A DNA stretch of 64,000 nt from Brasenia schreberi (lineage: Eukaryota; Streptophyta; Magnoliopsida; Nymphaeales; Cabombaceae), in contig JAYKKT010000091.1 of assembly GCA_036023115.1 (NCBI GenBank), positions 31,567,501 through 31,631,500 of the forward strand. The letters are read 5' to 3'. Each line of letters starts with the position of its first letter. The first letter of the stretch is position 1. Below are positions 10,706-22,020 of this stretch, in pieces. The notes below the pieces were generated by a model. It saw nothing but the letters and a program-made list of their open reading frames with translations. It had not been told where the DNA came from and did no database searches. The position numbers and the translations under genes were made by a program.

Positions 10706-11240
10706 CAATGCAAACTCACACAACTCCAAGGGAAAACCCGAAATTGAAAGACAATGCTTAAGGAAAATTGCGTAAGGGAAATTGCAAAAGGGAAATATGG
10801 CTATATCTTAAGAGCGGAAAGGCTCAATTGTGTAAGTGTGTGTCGTGTATATATTAAAAGACTACTCACACAGCTTAACCTTAAAACCCAAATCTTAAAG
10901 ACATAGCGAAAGGGAAATACAACTATATATATATGGGCCCGAAGGTCGCTAACGTGTGCGTGGGTGTTGTGTGTATATGTAAAGGCAACTCACACGACTT
11001 GGAATGTAAAACCCAAATTGAATTGCAATATAGCTCTTATTAGAGTCTTGAGAATAAGAGCGAAAGCTCAATGTGTGTGAGTGTGGAATTGAAAGACCAC
11101 TCACACAACTTAAATGAAAACCCCAAATTGAATTGCAATATGGTTCTTATTAGAGTCTTGGGAGTAAGAGCGAAAGCTCAATGTGTGTGAGTGTGGAATT
11201 GAAAGACAACACCCACGACTTGAATGTAAACCCACGCAGC
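10706..11240. repeat. Tandem repeat of about 111 bp within the LTR
   Basis: Two well-conserved units (10989-11099 and 11100-11209) share ACCCAAATTGAATTGCAATAT, TCTTATTAGAGTCTTG and AAGCTCAATGTGTGTGAG. Diverged units lie at about 10706 and 10866, and a partial one at 11210. Each unit begins with a CTCACAC phrase. Confidence 0.75.
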
Positions 11241-11479
11241 TGAACTTATATAAATAAAACTATATCTTAGGGGTTGTCAAGGCCCGTGTGTGTGCAAAAA
11301 GGTGTGCACCTAAGAGAGGAAAGGCTCAAGTGCATGTGTGTGCTTATGTGTCATACATCAATATTACATCTTGGGGGAGACTACGCTCCATTATTACAAC
11401 CCCATATCAAAATTTAATTGAATATAAAGCAAGTTCATATAATAGACCAAGTTTAGGCACTTACATGTAGCTGATCCAT

Positions 11480-12700
11480 CTTCAACTTGCTTGGATTTGG
11501 ACTTGTGATTCGCCTTGGGCAGCCAAGAGGAGTCCCTTAGGTAGCTTGTCACGGCTGGTAGGAGTGTTGGCCGGCTGATATTGAGGTGTTTTAGGGAAGG
11601 TAGGTTGATCTAAGGTGTGATGTTGGGAGTTGGGATGAGTTTAGGGGCAGGTAGGGGTGCTCGGCTGGTTTGTGGATGCTTTAGGGAAGGTAGGTTGGGT
11701 GTTAAGGTGCTAAGGTGACAGGCTGGGTAGAGTTGGAGTGGGGTATGGTGAAGGGGTGCTGCTGCTTTGGGGAAGGGAGAGTGGTACTAACCGGGAATGG
11801 AGGGAGGATGGCAGGTGGTGCTCGGCTAGGAGTGCAGGGATGCTGGCCAGGTGGAAGGGAGTGATGCTGGTGGCCGGGTGGAAGGTGGGTGGTGCTTGGC
11901 TGGGAAGGAGGCGGCAGGTGTTGGGTGGTAGGTGCTTGTGGCCGAGTGGAAGGTAGGTGGCACTGTCCAGGTGCTGGCCGAGTGGAGGGGATGAAGAGGG
12001 AGTGAAGAGAGGATGATGGAGCTCCTCGCCGAAGGTGGGAGGATGGCAGGTGTTGCTCGGTTGGGAGTGGAGAGGGTGAAGAGAGGAGCTGGCCGAATCC
12101 CCAGAGTGAAGAGCGGAAACCCGCAGATGAAGGATGGGGCTTATATAGGCTGGCTAGGAATTAATGGCTGGAAAGGATAAGGGAGCTAGGGACTTAGTTA
12201 GGTTGGTGAGTGGGTAGTTAGGGTGTGGCTGGGTCTAGTTAGGAATCAAGGTTGGTTGGGCTTCTAATAGCTAAGGTCGGTTAGGCTTAGCTAATTAGGG
12301 AGTGGCTGGGTCTAGTTAGAAACCAAGCTTAGTTAGGTGGGTTGGGGGGTAGATATTTATATTAGGTGGGCTGGGATATATTGTGGGCTAGATATTTTAG
12401 GGGTTAGGATGGGGGTGGCTGCAACTAGCTTAGGTCGGTTTGGGGATATTGTGGGCTGGGCTACTGGTTTGGGGTAGGTCGGTTAGGTGGGCTGGGTTTA
12501 GTTGGTTAGGGACTTAGTTAGGTGAACTAAGGTTAGCTTAGGGATAGTCGGTTAGGGTCTAGGTGGTCCAACTAGGTGAGGTCGGCTAAGTGAAGTGGGT
12601 GTGGTTTTGGGTGAGAAGGGCTAAGTCTAGGTTAGGTTTGGGTTAGGTTTTAGGAACAATGGCTAGGTGAGGTAAGCTGACTTAGGGCTAGGTTTAGGAA
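11480..12700. repeat. G-rich low-complexity segment of the LTR
   Basis: The forward strand is strongly G-rich (recurrent GGTTAGG, GGCTGGG, GGTGGG and GGAAGG phrases), with C correspondingly rich on the transcribed minus strand. Open frames here, such as 11738-11956, are compositional artefacts. Several runs could form G-quadruplexes. Confidence 0.6.
12142..12149 (-). promoter_or_regulatory. Internal LTR TATA box (minus strand)
   Basis: Minus-strand TATATAAG in the context GCCTATATAAGCCCC, followed downstream by several hundred bases of pyrimidine-rich leader-like sequence. Confidence 0.5.
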
Positions 12701-13354
12701 CCACCTCTTGGCACCGGTCCATTACCTTAGTTGCAGCCATATCCAAGTTGGTGAAGCCCTAGGTCAAGTGTAGGTGCATATAAGCTTGAACCCACACTCT
12801 TGGTTAAACCCACAAGACTAACCCACTTTTGACCAAAAAAGTCAAGCCTCCAACTTTCTCACTCTTACTTTATGACCCTTTTCTCTCTCTACCCAAGTCT
12901 TCCAAGGGCATTCACGTGAACTTTTGTGGGCCCCTCACCCCCATTTATGGGGAGGTGAAGTGGGCCATGGATATAGATATTGGATTTGGATCTTGGGATC
13001 CAAATCCAAATCCAAATACATTTTAGGTTTTGATCTGGATATATATGGTCCAAATCCGATCCAAATTTGATTTTTTTATTCTTTCATGGCGTTTCTAGAC
13101 GGACGGTTTGTGCGGGGCCTAACTTCATCAGTACTCTATCTTGCATTGGGTCTTCGCCAATATTGTCGTCCGATCTCCTTCTCACCTTCGGGATTTCCTT
13201 TTGATCATATTTCTGATATTTGGGGCTTGGATGTCTGAGAATTTGGGGATGCTTTTGACATGAGAGTTGATATGTCGGGCTTGAAGTATGCTTCAAGTCT
13301 GGGCTTTTCGATCCACTTTTATCAGGCCAAGAGGCTTTTGGGGCTTCAAAACAC

Positions 13355-13363
13355 TATTTATAG
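13355..13363 (-). promoter_or_regulatory. LTR U3 TATA box (minus strand)
   Basis: Minus-strand TATAAATAG lies about 170 bp inside the LTR start at 13530, a usual U3 position. Confidence 0.55.
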
Positions 13364-13530
13364 TCTAAAAAGCAATATGTACAGAGTTTTAAATCATATG
13401 TACAGGTTTTCAAATATGTACAGGGTTGTCTGGAAGGCTCCTAGGTTTCCAGACTCAAAATAGCCCTTTGGGGCTGCTTTTGTAAAACCAGGTATGTTTG
13501 AGAAAATCGTGAGATTTTGGGGTGTTTACA

Positions 13531-13545
13531 GATGCCCCTCATTGG
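13531..13545 (-). other. Polypurine tract of the gypsy element
   Basis: Minus-strand AATGAGGGGCATC directly abuts the TG of the LTR. This is the plus-strand primer site of reverse transcription. Confidence 0.7.
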
Positions 13546-14687
13546 CATTATCCAAATAGATTTGGATAATGGCAAAGACGACAACACCCCTTTTAATGTC
13601 TCCCTAGATCTATCCATGAAAATATGGGATCGTCCCAATTTTTTAGCAAAATCTCTCTTTTAAACCTAGTAGGAGGAGATATCATGCCGAAGGGGACTTT
13701 TCTATGGTTTTTGGTCCTAAATGGGGATCACGTTATGCAAGTGTTCATGCGTGAATATGCATATGCATGACATGGATGAGATGCCAAGAAGGGCGACCTC
13801 CTAGAGACCATATGGTATGGTCGAACTCTTGAGACTTAGACCTGCTGCTCCAAGTGAGCGGGTCCTATATTGCTCGATGTTCGATTTTTCAAAATTTATT
13901 TATAATAGGGAAACTGCTTTTAGCCTCGATCCTAAGGATCTCGAGCTCTTCACGTTTGCCTTTGCTTGAGTCTTGACACTCGCTAATCTAGCGGAGGTTT
14001 TATAAGAAAACAAACTATATTTCAAAATTCCTACGCCTTACTCTAAACGTCAAATTCTCACACAAATGAAATTCAAGTAAATCCTATTTTTACTTTAGGA
14101 TTCCTCGAAATGAACCATGTTTTACTTGGGATAAATCGTAGGGATGGGAAAGAGATACCACGGTCCCTTTTGAAGCGTCCCGTGGTTTTAGACATAGAAG
14201 GCAGAAAACTTCTCTTTTTGAGCTTTTTGGCCTTTTTTTTTCTTTTTTTCATAGAGGGTCTCCCTTTGGGAGTATTTTTTCTTTAATCCCTCTTTTTCAT
14301 AAAAGAATCGAATTTTGCTTTTGACTCAGGTTTCTTTCTTTGGGAAAGAGATTTTGGCGGGGATTTCCCTTTGTTTTTGGCCATATTTTTCTTTTGGAAG
14401 GAGAAGAGAAGAGGGGAGGACTTATCCCAAGGTCATACTCGATCCATTCCAGATTAGCCTATTTAGAAATAGCACGTACTACTTGCAAGTATCTTGCTAT
14501 ATTGAACTAGGCCTTTCTTTGTAAGAAGAAGGATTTTGAAATGTAACCACGTATTTGGAAAGCTACACTCTTTCACAAGTGTGAATTCTCTCGCTCAGGG
14601 ACACACAATTTTCCTTTGAACCTTACTTTCGAGGTTTCAAAGCAGTTATCCCTAAGAATTTTTGAAAATGAGAATTTAACCCAAACC
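13546..14687 (-). other. 3' untranslated region of the gypsy element
   Basis: About 1.1 kb between the integrase stop and the polypurine tract, with a long T-rich run at 14210-14300. No further reading frame is supported; OTA-group elements often have a long 3' region. Confidence 0.5.
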
Positions 14688-16049
14688 CTACACATAATAC
14701 TTCTTCAAGTATTGAATATTGATAGGATCTGCTAAATTCCTACCTTCTACATCGATCAACCAGTATGAGTTGTTCGTGGTGGTTGCACGCACAACATAGG
14801 GTTCATCCCACTTGGGGCACCACTTTTCAAGTGGATGTGGGCTATGATGGTGGATGATTTTCAAAACGAGATCTCCCACTCCAAAGTGGCAAGGTTTCAT
14901 ATGTTTCTCATAGTGTCGGGCGATCCTTTGCCGGTATGCATGAGCATGATCCATAGCAAGGAGTCGCCTCTCATCTAACAAATCCAGTTCGGCCATCCTA
15001 GCATGCTGAAGCATCTCTAGGGGGAGGTCGAGTGCCATGGATGTATGAAATGAATGGAGTTTTGTATGAATGGGAAGAATGGCGTTTGTGCCATAGACCA
15101 ACTCAAATGGCGTAGCATTCATGGGAGTCCGGATGGAAGTCTTATAAGCCCATAAGGCTTCATCCAGCTTCTCATACCACGTCCTACCCTTTTCTAAAGT
15201 CTTCTCAATTATGCTAATGAGAGTCTTATTCGTGTCTTCGGCTTGGCCGTTGCCTTGAGGGTAGTAGGGCGAGGAGAAGTGGTGAGTTATGCCATAGGTG
15301 TTGCACAACTTGACCATCCGCTCGTTTTTGAATGGGGTGTCATTATCAGACACAAGGTCTCTTGGAACTCCAAATCGGGCCAAGATATTCCTCCTAATGA
15401 AAGCCACCACATGTTGCCCCTGTACGTTGGTCAGGGAGGTGGCTTCGACCCACTTGGAGAAGTACTCAGTGGCTGCTAAAATGAACCTGTATCCATTTGA
15501 TGCCTTTGGGAAAATTGGCCCTACTATGTCAAACGCCCACATGGTAAATGGCCAGGGGCTGACCACGGAATGCAATGAAGATGATGGGATATGAATGGCG
15601 TGTCCATGCACGTAACATGGATGACACTTCCTAACATGATCGTGGTAGTCTTTTCTCAGAGTGGACCAAAAATAACACGCTCTAAGTATTTTCATCGCCA
15701 TCATATTGGCATTGACATGACCTCCACATTCTCCATCGTGGAATTCATGCATAACAGTCCTAGCCTCCTCTAGGTCAACACATCTTAGTAAGATGCCGAT
15801 AAAACTCTTTTTATACAAAACCCCACCCAAAATCGTATATCGGGTAGAAATTTTCCGGATGAATGCCTTATCCTTGGATGTGGCATTTTCAGCAAATCCT
15901 CCATTTTCTAAAAAGCCTTTTATATCTTGAAACCAAGGTTTTTCAATAGAATCTGGATTGTTTTGGCAAATTTCCAAATCGTGTGTGGATGGAGTGGGCG
16001 CATGCATATCTCTAAGGATCGGGTTCCCAAAGTGGGATTGACCTCCCAA
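14688..16049 (-). CDS. Ty3/gypsy integrase, 453-codon open frame
   Basis: The frame is unbroken. The zinc domain (H-x-H...C-x-x-C) spans MHEFHDGECGGHVN to CHPCYVHG at about residues 98-147. The core follows: MWAFDIVGP holds the first Asp, LVSDNDTPFKN the second, and YYPQGNGQAEDTNKTL the Glu. The last normally reads QAEATNK or similar, so one neighbour residue differs but the triad stays. The C-terminal part has a GPY/F-like WCPKWDEPYVV and stops after NIQYLKKYYV. It would join element DNA to the host. The first about 35 residues may be the RT/RNase H-integrase linker, and everything upstream is lost. It is open but lacks its pol partners. Confidence 0.9.
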   Translation of the reverse strand: MGGQSHFGNPILRDMHAPTPSTHDLEICQNNPDSIEKPWFQDIKGFLENGGFAENATSKDKAFIRKISTRYTILGGVLYKKSFIGILLRCVDLEEARTVMHEFHDGECGGHVNANMMAMKILRACYFWSTLRKDYHDHVRKCHPCYVHGHAIHIPSSSLHSVVSPWPFTMWAFDIVGPIFPKASNGYRFILAATEYFSKWVEATSLTNVQGQHVVAFIRRNILARFGVPRDLVSDNDTPFKNERMVKLCNTYGITHHFSSPYYPQGNGQAEDTNKTLISIIEKTLEKGRTWYEKLDEALWAYKTSIRTPMNATPFELVYGTNAILPIHTKLHSFHTSMALDLPLEMLQHARMAELDLLDERRLLAMDHAHAYRQRIARHYEKHMKPCHFGVGDLVLKIIHHHSPHPLEKWCPKWDEPYVVRATTTNNSYWLIDVEGRNLADPINIQYLKKYYV

Positions 16050-16249
16050 TGCTTTCTAAAAATAATATTTGAAGATTTAATTAAATTTGATGTTTTCAAA
16101 TATAAAACTATTTTTTTATAAAGTGTTTGAAACCATACCTACCATATATAAAACTCGGACCGGAAGAAGTCAAATTCCCTAGAAAGAGGGGGTAGCATGA
16201 ACCAAAACGGCAACGACCGAGCACTTGCCAATTTTGGCACTATTGAGCA

Positions 16250-16562
16250 AGGTAACATGTCATTTTTAGATTCAAGTATTAGAAAGGAAAGTCATTATTC
16301 AAACAAGAAAAGTCGACGTTCAAGAAGGTAAGTTGGTATCCAGAAATGAAGGTCGATGTCAAAAAAGGAAATTCGATGTTCAAGAAAGGAAAGTCAGTGC
16401 CCAGAAATGAATGTCAGTATCTAGGAAGAAAAGTCGACGTTGAAGAAGGAAAGTTGGCATCCAGAACGGAAGGTCGGCATCCAAGAAGAAAAGTCAATGT
16501 TAAAGAAAGGAAAGTCAGCTCCTAGAATGGAAGGTCGACGTCTAGGAAGAAAAGTCGGCGTT
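16250..16562. repeat. Minisatellite rich in AAAGTCG and CCAGAA
   Basis: Subunits of about 20-30 bp (AAGAAGGAAAGTCGG, ATCCAGAAATGAAGGTCG) are arranged in a higher-order period of about 120 bp: AAAGTCGACGTT recurs near 16309 and 16430, with a variant near 16550. Confidence 0.7.
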
Positions 16563-16699
16563 ATCCACGCAAAAGAAAGGTGATGCTCGATTTGGCAAGT
16601 AGTGATGTTTAATTTGGTAAGCCACTAAGAGGAAACTTACCAATTTTGGAGTTCAGTATCAAAGGGTTAAGTAACTTGCCTTATTAAGCTTCATCAAAT

Positions 16700-16850
16700 G
16701 AGCAACTTTTGGCAAGAAGGGCCAACACTTCACTTACCTTATCCAAGGAAGCAACTTTTGGCAAGAAGGACCAGCACTTCACTTACCTTATCCAAGAAAG
16801 CAACTTTTGGCAAGAATGGTCAGCATTCACTTGCCAAATGCAACCATCTT
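16700..16850. repeat. Triplicated unit of about 52 bp
   Basis: GCAACTTTTGGCAAGAAGG followed by CACTTCACTTACCTTATCCAAG occurs three times in tandem with few changes, 50-200 bp before the TATA box. Confidence 0.8.
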
Positions 16851-16903
16851 CAATAAGGCAACTTACCTTATAAAAATTTGCAGCAAAGAGACAGCCCTTG
16901 GCC

Positions 16904-16910
16904 TATAAAA
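16904..16910 (+). promoter_or_regulatory. TATA box of LTR-like sequence
   Basis: TATAAAA in GGCCTATAAAAGGAGCC, a strong plant TATA context, just downstream of the two arrays. Confidence 0.6.
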
Positions 16911-18530
16911 GGAGCCTGAAGGGGGTTGCAATGCATCAATTCAACTTCAATCATCCCATCCACAAACCATCCAACCATCCAGTCTCCCACGACCCAGTAA
17001 GAGGGAGAGAAAGAGGGAGAGTGAAAGAGAGAAAGAGGAAGAAGAAGGTACGCCGCCATGAATCGCTAGCCATCCTCTAATCTTTCCTCCGTAGGTCCAT
17101 TCTTTCTTTATTTTTTATTTATTATTATATCTCCTCTTTCATTAAGCTTTATGGGGTTATAATTAAGGAGCTATCAAGATTCATATGTTGCCCCATCTCT
17201 CTTTCATTCATATGCTATTTGTTATATATTTTAATTTTGATTCTTTCTACTCAATAATATAATATAAGATTATAGACCTCTTCATCCTCTTATGCTCATG
17301 TGGTAATTAAAATTTTATTTATTTTGAATAGTTGTAGATTAAATTTTAATTCAGACGAAAACACATGCACAAATTCGAAAATCTGAAAACCTATTTTTCT
17401 ACAATCTACACACGTCCGATGAACGAATTATATTTCAACATATCATGTTACGAATGTTCTGAAACATTGCACGTCTAATCTACACACATCAATACACTTT
17501 TAATAAAATTTTCAAGAATTTTAGGCTTGTGAACCAAAAAATGTATTTGGATGATCATATAAATTATTAAAGATCAATCGGATGCATTCGTTAGACTCTT
17601 AAAACAAAAAACTTTGTTTTCAGTATTCTGCATCTCTCTGATAATTGATTTTTCCAACCTGAATCCCTAAACACAAAATTCTAAAAATGGTCCACACTTC
17701 AATCACACACAGGCTAATACTCCATAAAATTTGCAAGAATTTTAGACGTGGGTAAGGTCGTGAATAAAATTGAAAAAATTAAAAAAAAACTGAGATAGAA
17801 CATGTCTGCACTGCATATCCTACAATAGATCTTGGGTAAAAGTCACTTAACTCTGTCTATAGCAATTCAAAAACTCTAAAAAGAGTCTTGTTAGAAAGTT
17901 GATTTTCATAGCTTTTCATATTGACTAGTTTCGTAAAATTTCAACACCTACGTGCAGAAATAAAGGCGTTTCTTTAAGCCTCTATATTTCTATCACAAGG
18001 TCTATCCTAAGTTCCAAGGTTGAAAAATTCACTCATTTAATGTTGTTCATCCGTAAAGATAAAAACAAAAACAAAAATATCTCAACAAACTTCAAGCTTG
18101 GGCCTATCTCAAGTACATTTTTCAGGATTTTTGGAGATCTACAAAATATCAAAAAAATTAGGAACATTTATTACTGGAAACAAAACTGTTTCTGTTTTTC
18201 ATATTTGAACCTAAAATTTTGTCAAGAGAAATATCACATGATTTTGAATAGGCTTTTCAAGTGGAAATTTGTTTTGAAAACTTATTGGATCCCAAGATAA
18301 TTTTTCAAGCATCTAAGCTGACCCTTAAGCATCGGTTCAAGAAAACTTACGTAAAAAAAAACTCACTTATCTATATTCACTAAAGAAGTCAGAAAATTAT
18401 CTTTGCTAGTTTAAGCAAACTAGCTAGCACGCTCGCACACTTTTAGTTTTGAATTAAGTTTTGAGTCTCTACATAAGCTTTAAACCAAAATTCATATCTA
18501 CAACCCCACATACTTCTTTGCAGCCATGAT

Positions 18531-20083
18531 GATTGCCAAAGGATTGGTCGACCTCAAGGGAGACCGCAAGGAGAAGAAAGAGAGCTCTATCCGAGGTAAG
18601 GTTAACTAGAATTGAGATGACTCACAACGACCAAGTGGATAGTAGAATGATTCCCAAATCCATTTGGATGTAGGTGTGGGCGCCAGTTGTTAGGAGACTT
18701 ATTTGAATGGGTGAAAGTTAGCATCGAATGTGAAACACAAGGGGGTGAGACTGTGCTTTAGTGCAACAACCCCACCTGATGTGTGACTACCCAAGGTTGA
18801 CTTGTATAGTTGTCGTAAAGAAAAAGGAAGAGGAACCTTAGCCCAAGGTAGAAGATGAGGAGGATGTCATGCATGTGGCACCTCTTCGGTTGTAGAACAT
18901 GGTGGAAGTGCTAGAAGACCTGAGCATCAGCCACACCTTCATGGAGGCACGGTTCGGCCAGCATCGGGTGCATGCCATGACTGACTCTACAAATGACAAA
19001 CTCCATTGTGTCGATAGCTGCAGTGTAGGAGTTGGGCTTGAAGGTGGAGTCTTCTAACTATAGTTGTGGTTCATGTCTAAAGGACAGAGTGGCGGGTGTG
19101 GCATGCGCTTCCTAACTTTGTGTGGGACAATGGATGAAAACTTTAGATGTCCTTGTGGCATACTTGATAGGGCCTTTGGTGTGACTTTTTTTTGTACATC
19201 TTAGAGAGTGGTACCACCACACCTTCGTGACTTAATGCACTTGGGAGATCATTCAATTGAACATCGGAATCAGAATTAGTCCAGTGGTGATCATTGTGGC
19301 TGTTTCAGGTGCAACCAATTACAGTAGGCGGTAAGGAGAATTACCAACCATAAGCCATAGGAACCTCCCCTTGAGACAAGGTTCATGCAAACATCAACCC
19401 CAGAATAAGGCCCATGCAAGAGAGGTTTTTGCATGCAAGCATACACAGCCTTGATGGATGATAGACATTGCTCTGCTAGAGTTTGGCAACCCGAAAGCAC
19501 CATGGCAAACCTAGATGTCACGTGCTAGGCAATTGGACCATCATTAAGGAGGATGCAGATGGAGGTGTTCGGTAGCTCAAAGGATTGTCACTGCATGAGG
19601 AGACGAGCAATAGTTGGGTGACTGTGGGATAGATCCTGCACTAAGACAAAGTGTGGGCAAAGAAGACAACAAATTATGGATGTATGAGCCAACCACATGA
19701 CACTAACATCTAAACGCACCATACCCCATTAGACACCAATGCCTGACACTTCATGGGAGTGCTCTAGACAACAAGTACCAAGAGAACGTACTGAAAGTCG
19801 ATCACTAGTAGGAGGCAAGGGGTTTGTGCCAAAGGATGCTAGAGTATAGCTAACCGACCTCTGGATTGGGTGTTGTGGAGGTTGCATGGGCCCATGATCA
19901 ACACATGGAAGAGATCATGTGAGGGATGTGGTACAGTACCCCTAGAGGCAAGTTCATGGAGTTGGATAGCATGCAAGAGGGAGAAACACCAAGGAGCATC
20001 ACAAATTTAGTCAGGGATCTCATGCAAGGATGCAACGAACTCCATGAGACATCGAGGGTGAGGCCTCCCTCAACCGAGGGAGA
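18531..20083 (+). other. Degenerate retrotransposon-like internal region
   Basis: No intact frame and no domain I can name. It lies between the LTR-like sequence ending near 18530 and a polypurine-tract/LTR junction at 20095/20096, so it may be a decayed or non-autonomous internal region. Confidence 0.35.
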
Positions 20084-20095
20084 ATTGTTACACCA
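20084..20095 (+). other. Polypurine tract
   Basis: CCGAGGGAGAAT directly before TGTTACACC. Confidence 0.5.
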
Positions 20096-20861
20096 CCAGT
20101 TCTGGGGTTCAATTGGCAAGCACACCACCTTGGCATATCAAGTGAACCCAATCGGCATTGAGTTTCACTTGTGATGAGTGGAGGTTTTGCTTCCTTGGTT
20201 GAATTCATGTGATAAGCATGCCTTGTGAGCACCACATGAGTTAGGGTGGTTTAACCCTTGAGAAGAGGTTTAGCTAGGTATGTGTGCATTTGAGTCTTGT
20301 AACCAGTTTGAGCTCTTGGTGTGTAGTGGGTTCAATCTGGACCCAGGTGGTGTCCTGCCCAAGGTGTCCTTTTGGTGAGTTGCATTTAGTGTCTGTTGTT
20401 CCTTGTTCTATAAAAAGGTGCTAGGTAACCCTTTGTAGGGGTTTGGCTATGGTGAGTCTCATTAGAGAGAGCGATTGAGGAAGGAGTATGAGAGGTTCAA
20501 GGGAGAGGATGAAGGGTGGAAGTTTGTTACTCCCCTTTTTGAGTCGACCACCTCCATCTTAGCCACATAGGTGTAGGCCATTGTTGGTGATGTCATAACC
20601 CGAGGCTCTCTCATAGCGGTGTGTGGCCTCCTTGTAGCACCATTGTAGTAGATCCCATTAATTGATAGATAAGCCCTTTTTAGGGTTGTGTGGAGCTGAT
20701 GGTTTTGTGTGCGTAGATGTGCCTAATCAAATTGAATGAGAGGAATGTCTTGACTGCCCATTGCTAAGCAATGACACCATCACCGAAAGTCCCTCGGTGA
20801 CGAGCGAAGATCCCCTACTCCCTTTGGGGTCTCATCCCAAATGAGGTGGATTCAAGTGTTA
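20096..20861 (+). repeat. LTR (plus strand), family unassigned
   Basis: Begins TGTTACACCACC after a purine tract and carries a TATA box at 20409. A possible end is the TTACA near 20861. The right border is uncertain. Confidence 0.45.
20409..20416 (+). promoter_or_regulatory. LTR TATA box
   Basis: TATAAAAA in GTTCTATAAAAAGGTGC, about 310 bp into the LTR. Confidence 0.5.
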
Positions 20862-21685
20862 CAATCGTGCGCCAGGGTTAGGATTGAGGGGAGTGGGGAA
20901 GATCTATCTCCAAGGGGATCAAGGGCATCTAGTGCCACGTAAACACTTCCTAGTGCTCATCTACCCCCACAGACTCTCACCCCTAGAGCATCTCTCTTTG
21001 TCACCTCCAACCCAAATGAGAGTGCCTCTCTCGCACCCCTTAACCTAGAGCATGCCTCTCTCTCATCACTCGCTCGAACCATAAAATCTCTTTCACTCCC
21101 TGCCTTAATTGGGGATAGGTCTCCATATGGACTCGCAAGAGATACATAGCCAAGTATAAGCAGAAATTTGGTATCCAATGTGGAGACGGTAGGTGAGATT
21201 CTAAACGAAGACGAGGAGGGATACCATGATCCCATCCTTTCCCCGTGAACATCTTTAGGACTCGACAAAGGCTAATTAAGTATGTGCTTATCAATATTAT
21301 CTATTTGGTATGTTTTACTATAAACAATGAAGGTTGTTATTTAGTAAACAATGTCTATCATTTCTCCTTTTTATCACATATTCATGTGATAACCTTATTG
21401 CTGGCAAAGGTATACAAAGTAGACATATCATTTACCCCAGTTATACATTTGTATTTAATGTTCTAATATTATGAAACTATATACATCAAAGCAAGTTGCT
21501 CCTCAATTTGATCATCGCAAAGAAATCTCAATTGATCACTAAGGTCCTCACAAGCATATAAGCTTGTCAAGCCACATCCCTATATGATGAATTACCATTA
21601 CAAGGTGTTTTTAGTCACACAGCTCACATTGCCTCCAATAATAACACCTTCGCTTTCATATGTCATACCTACTTGAGTGTGATGA

Positions 21686-21821
21686 TTCATACATGGGTTT
21701 GACATTACTTAAGCTCATCTATTTCTATTCACAAACTTTAACTAGGAGCACCTCATATACATGGGTTTGACGTTACTTAATCTCATCTATTTATATTCAG
21801 AAACTTTAACTTGGAGCACCT
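21686..21821. repeat. 68-bp tandem duplication
   Basis: ACATGGGTTTGACATTACTT...AACTTTAACTAGGAGCACCT is repeated with period 68 and about 10% change. Confidence 0.75.
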
Positions 21822-22020
21822 TTATACTACGCACCATACAATCATCCTTAAACATTAAGGATGATAGAGGGGTTTTATTGCTCTTTCAACTTAGGGTTCA
21901 TACAATGCACAAGTTTAAACTTTTCTTTGTTTTTTTAGTTTTTTTTTTTGCATATGTTGTGCATATGATCAGATTTGTGATGCAAACATTGAGTCAATAC
22001 CTACATTTGTTACCAGTGAG

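Larger units (their letters stand above)
10246..13530 (-). repeat. 3.3-kb LTR of the gypsy element
   Basis: The minus-strand start TGTAAACACC at 13530 follows the polypurine tract CCAATGAGGGGCATC. The other end reads GTGTCTACA (forward TGTAGACAC at 10246), an imperfect terminal inverted repeat of the start, and ends in CA. The length of 3285 bp is long but seen in Tat/Ogre-type elements. Inside are two minus-strand TATA boxes, a C-rich leader-like zone and a tandem array. The outer edge coincides with the break in the duplicated host segment. Confidence 0.7.
10246..16060 (-). mobile_element. Ty3/gypsy retrotransposon (no chromodomain), 3' half
   Basis: On the minus strand the order is integrase (16049-14688), about 1.1 kb of 3' non-coding DNA, a polypurine tract (13545-13531) and an LTR (13530-10246). 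The integrase ends right after its GPY/F-like module with no chromodomain, which points to the OTA group (Tat/Athila/Ogre-like) rather than chromoviruses. Gag, protease, RT and the 5' LTR are missing; the element is cut near 16060. It inserted into copy 2 of the duplicated peptide-gene segment. Confidence 0.8.
16123..18530 (+). repeat. LTR-like sequence of another retrotransposon
   Basis: A possible LTR start TGTTTGAAACC lies at 16123. Two tandem arrays precede a strong TATA box at 16904, as in an enhancer-bearing U3. Downstream sequence is AT-rich and non-coding. Neither border is proven. It lies where the gypsy element breaks off, so it probably inserted there or was joined by deletion. Confidence 0.4.

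Noticed and set aside
11738..11956. Open frames in the G-rich LTR zone
   Set aside because: Gly/Trp/Arg composition is forced by the G-rich strand bias; no start context or homology.
15243..15773. Plus-strand open frames opposite the gypsy integrase
   Set aside because: Antisense shadows of the integrase frame.
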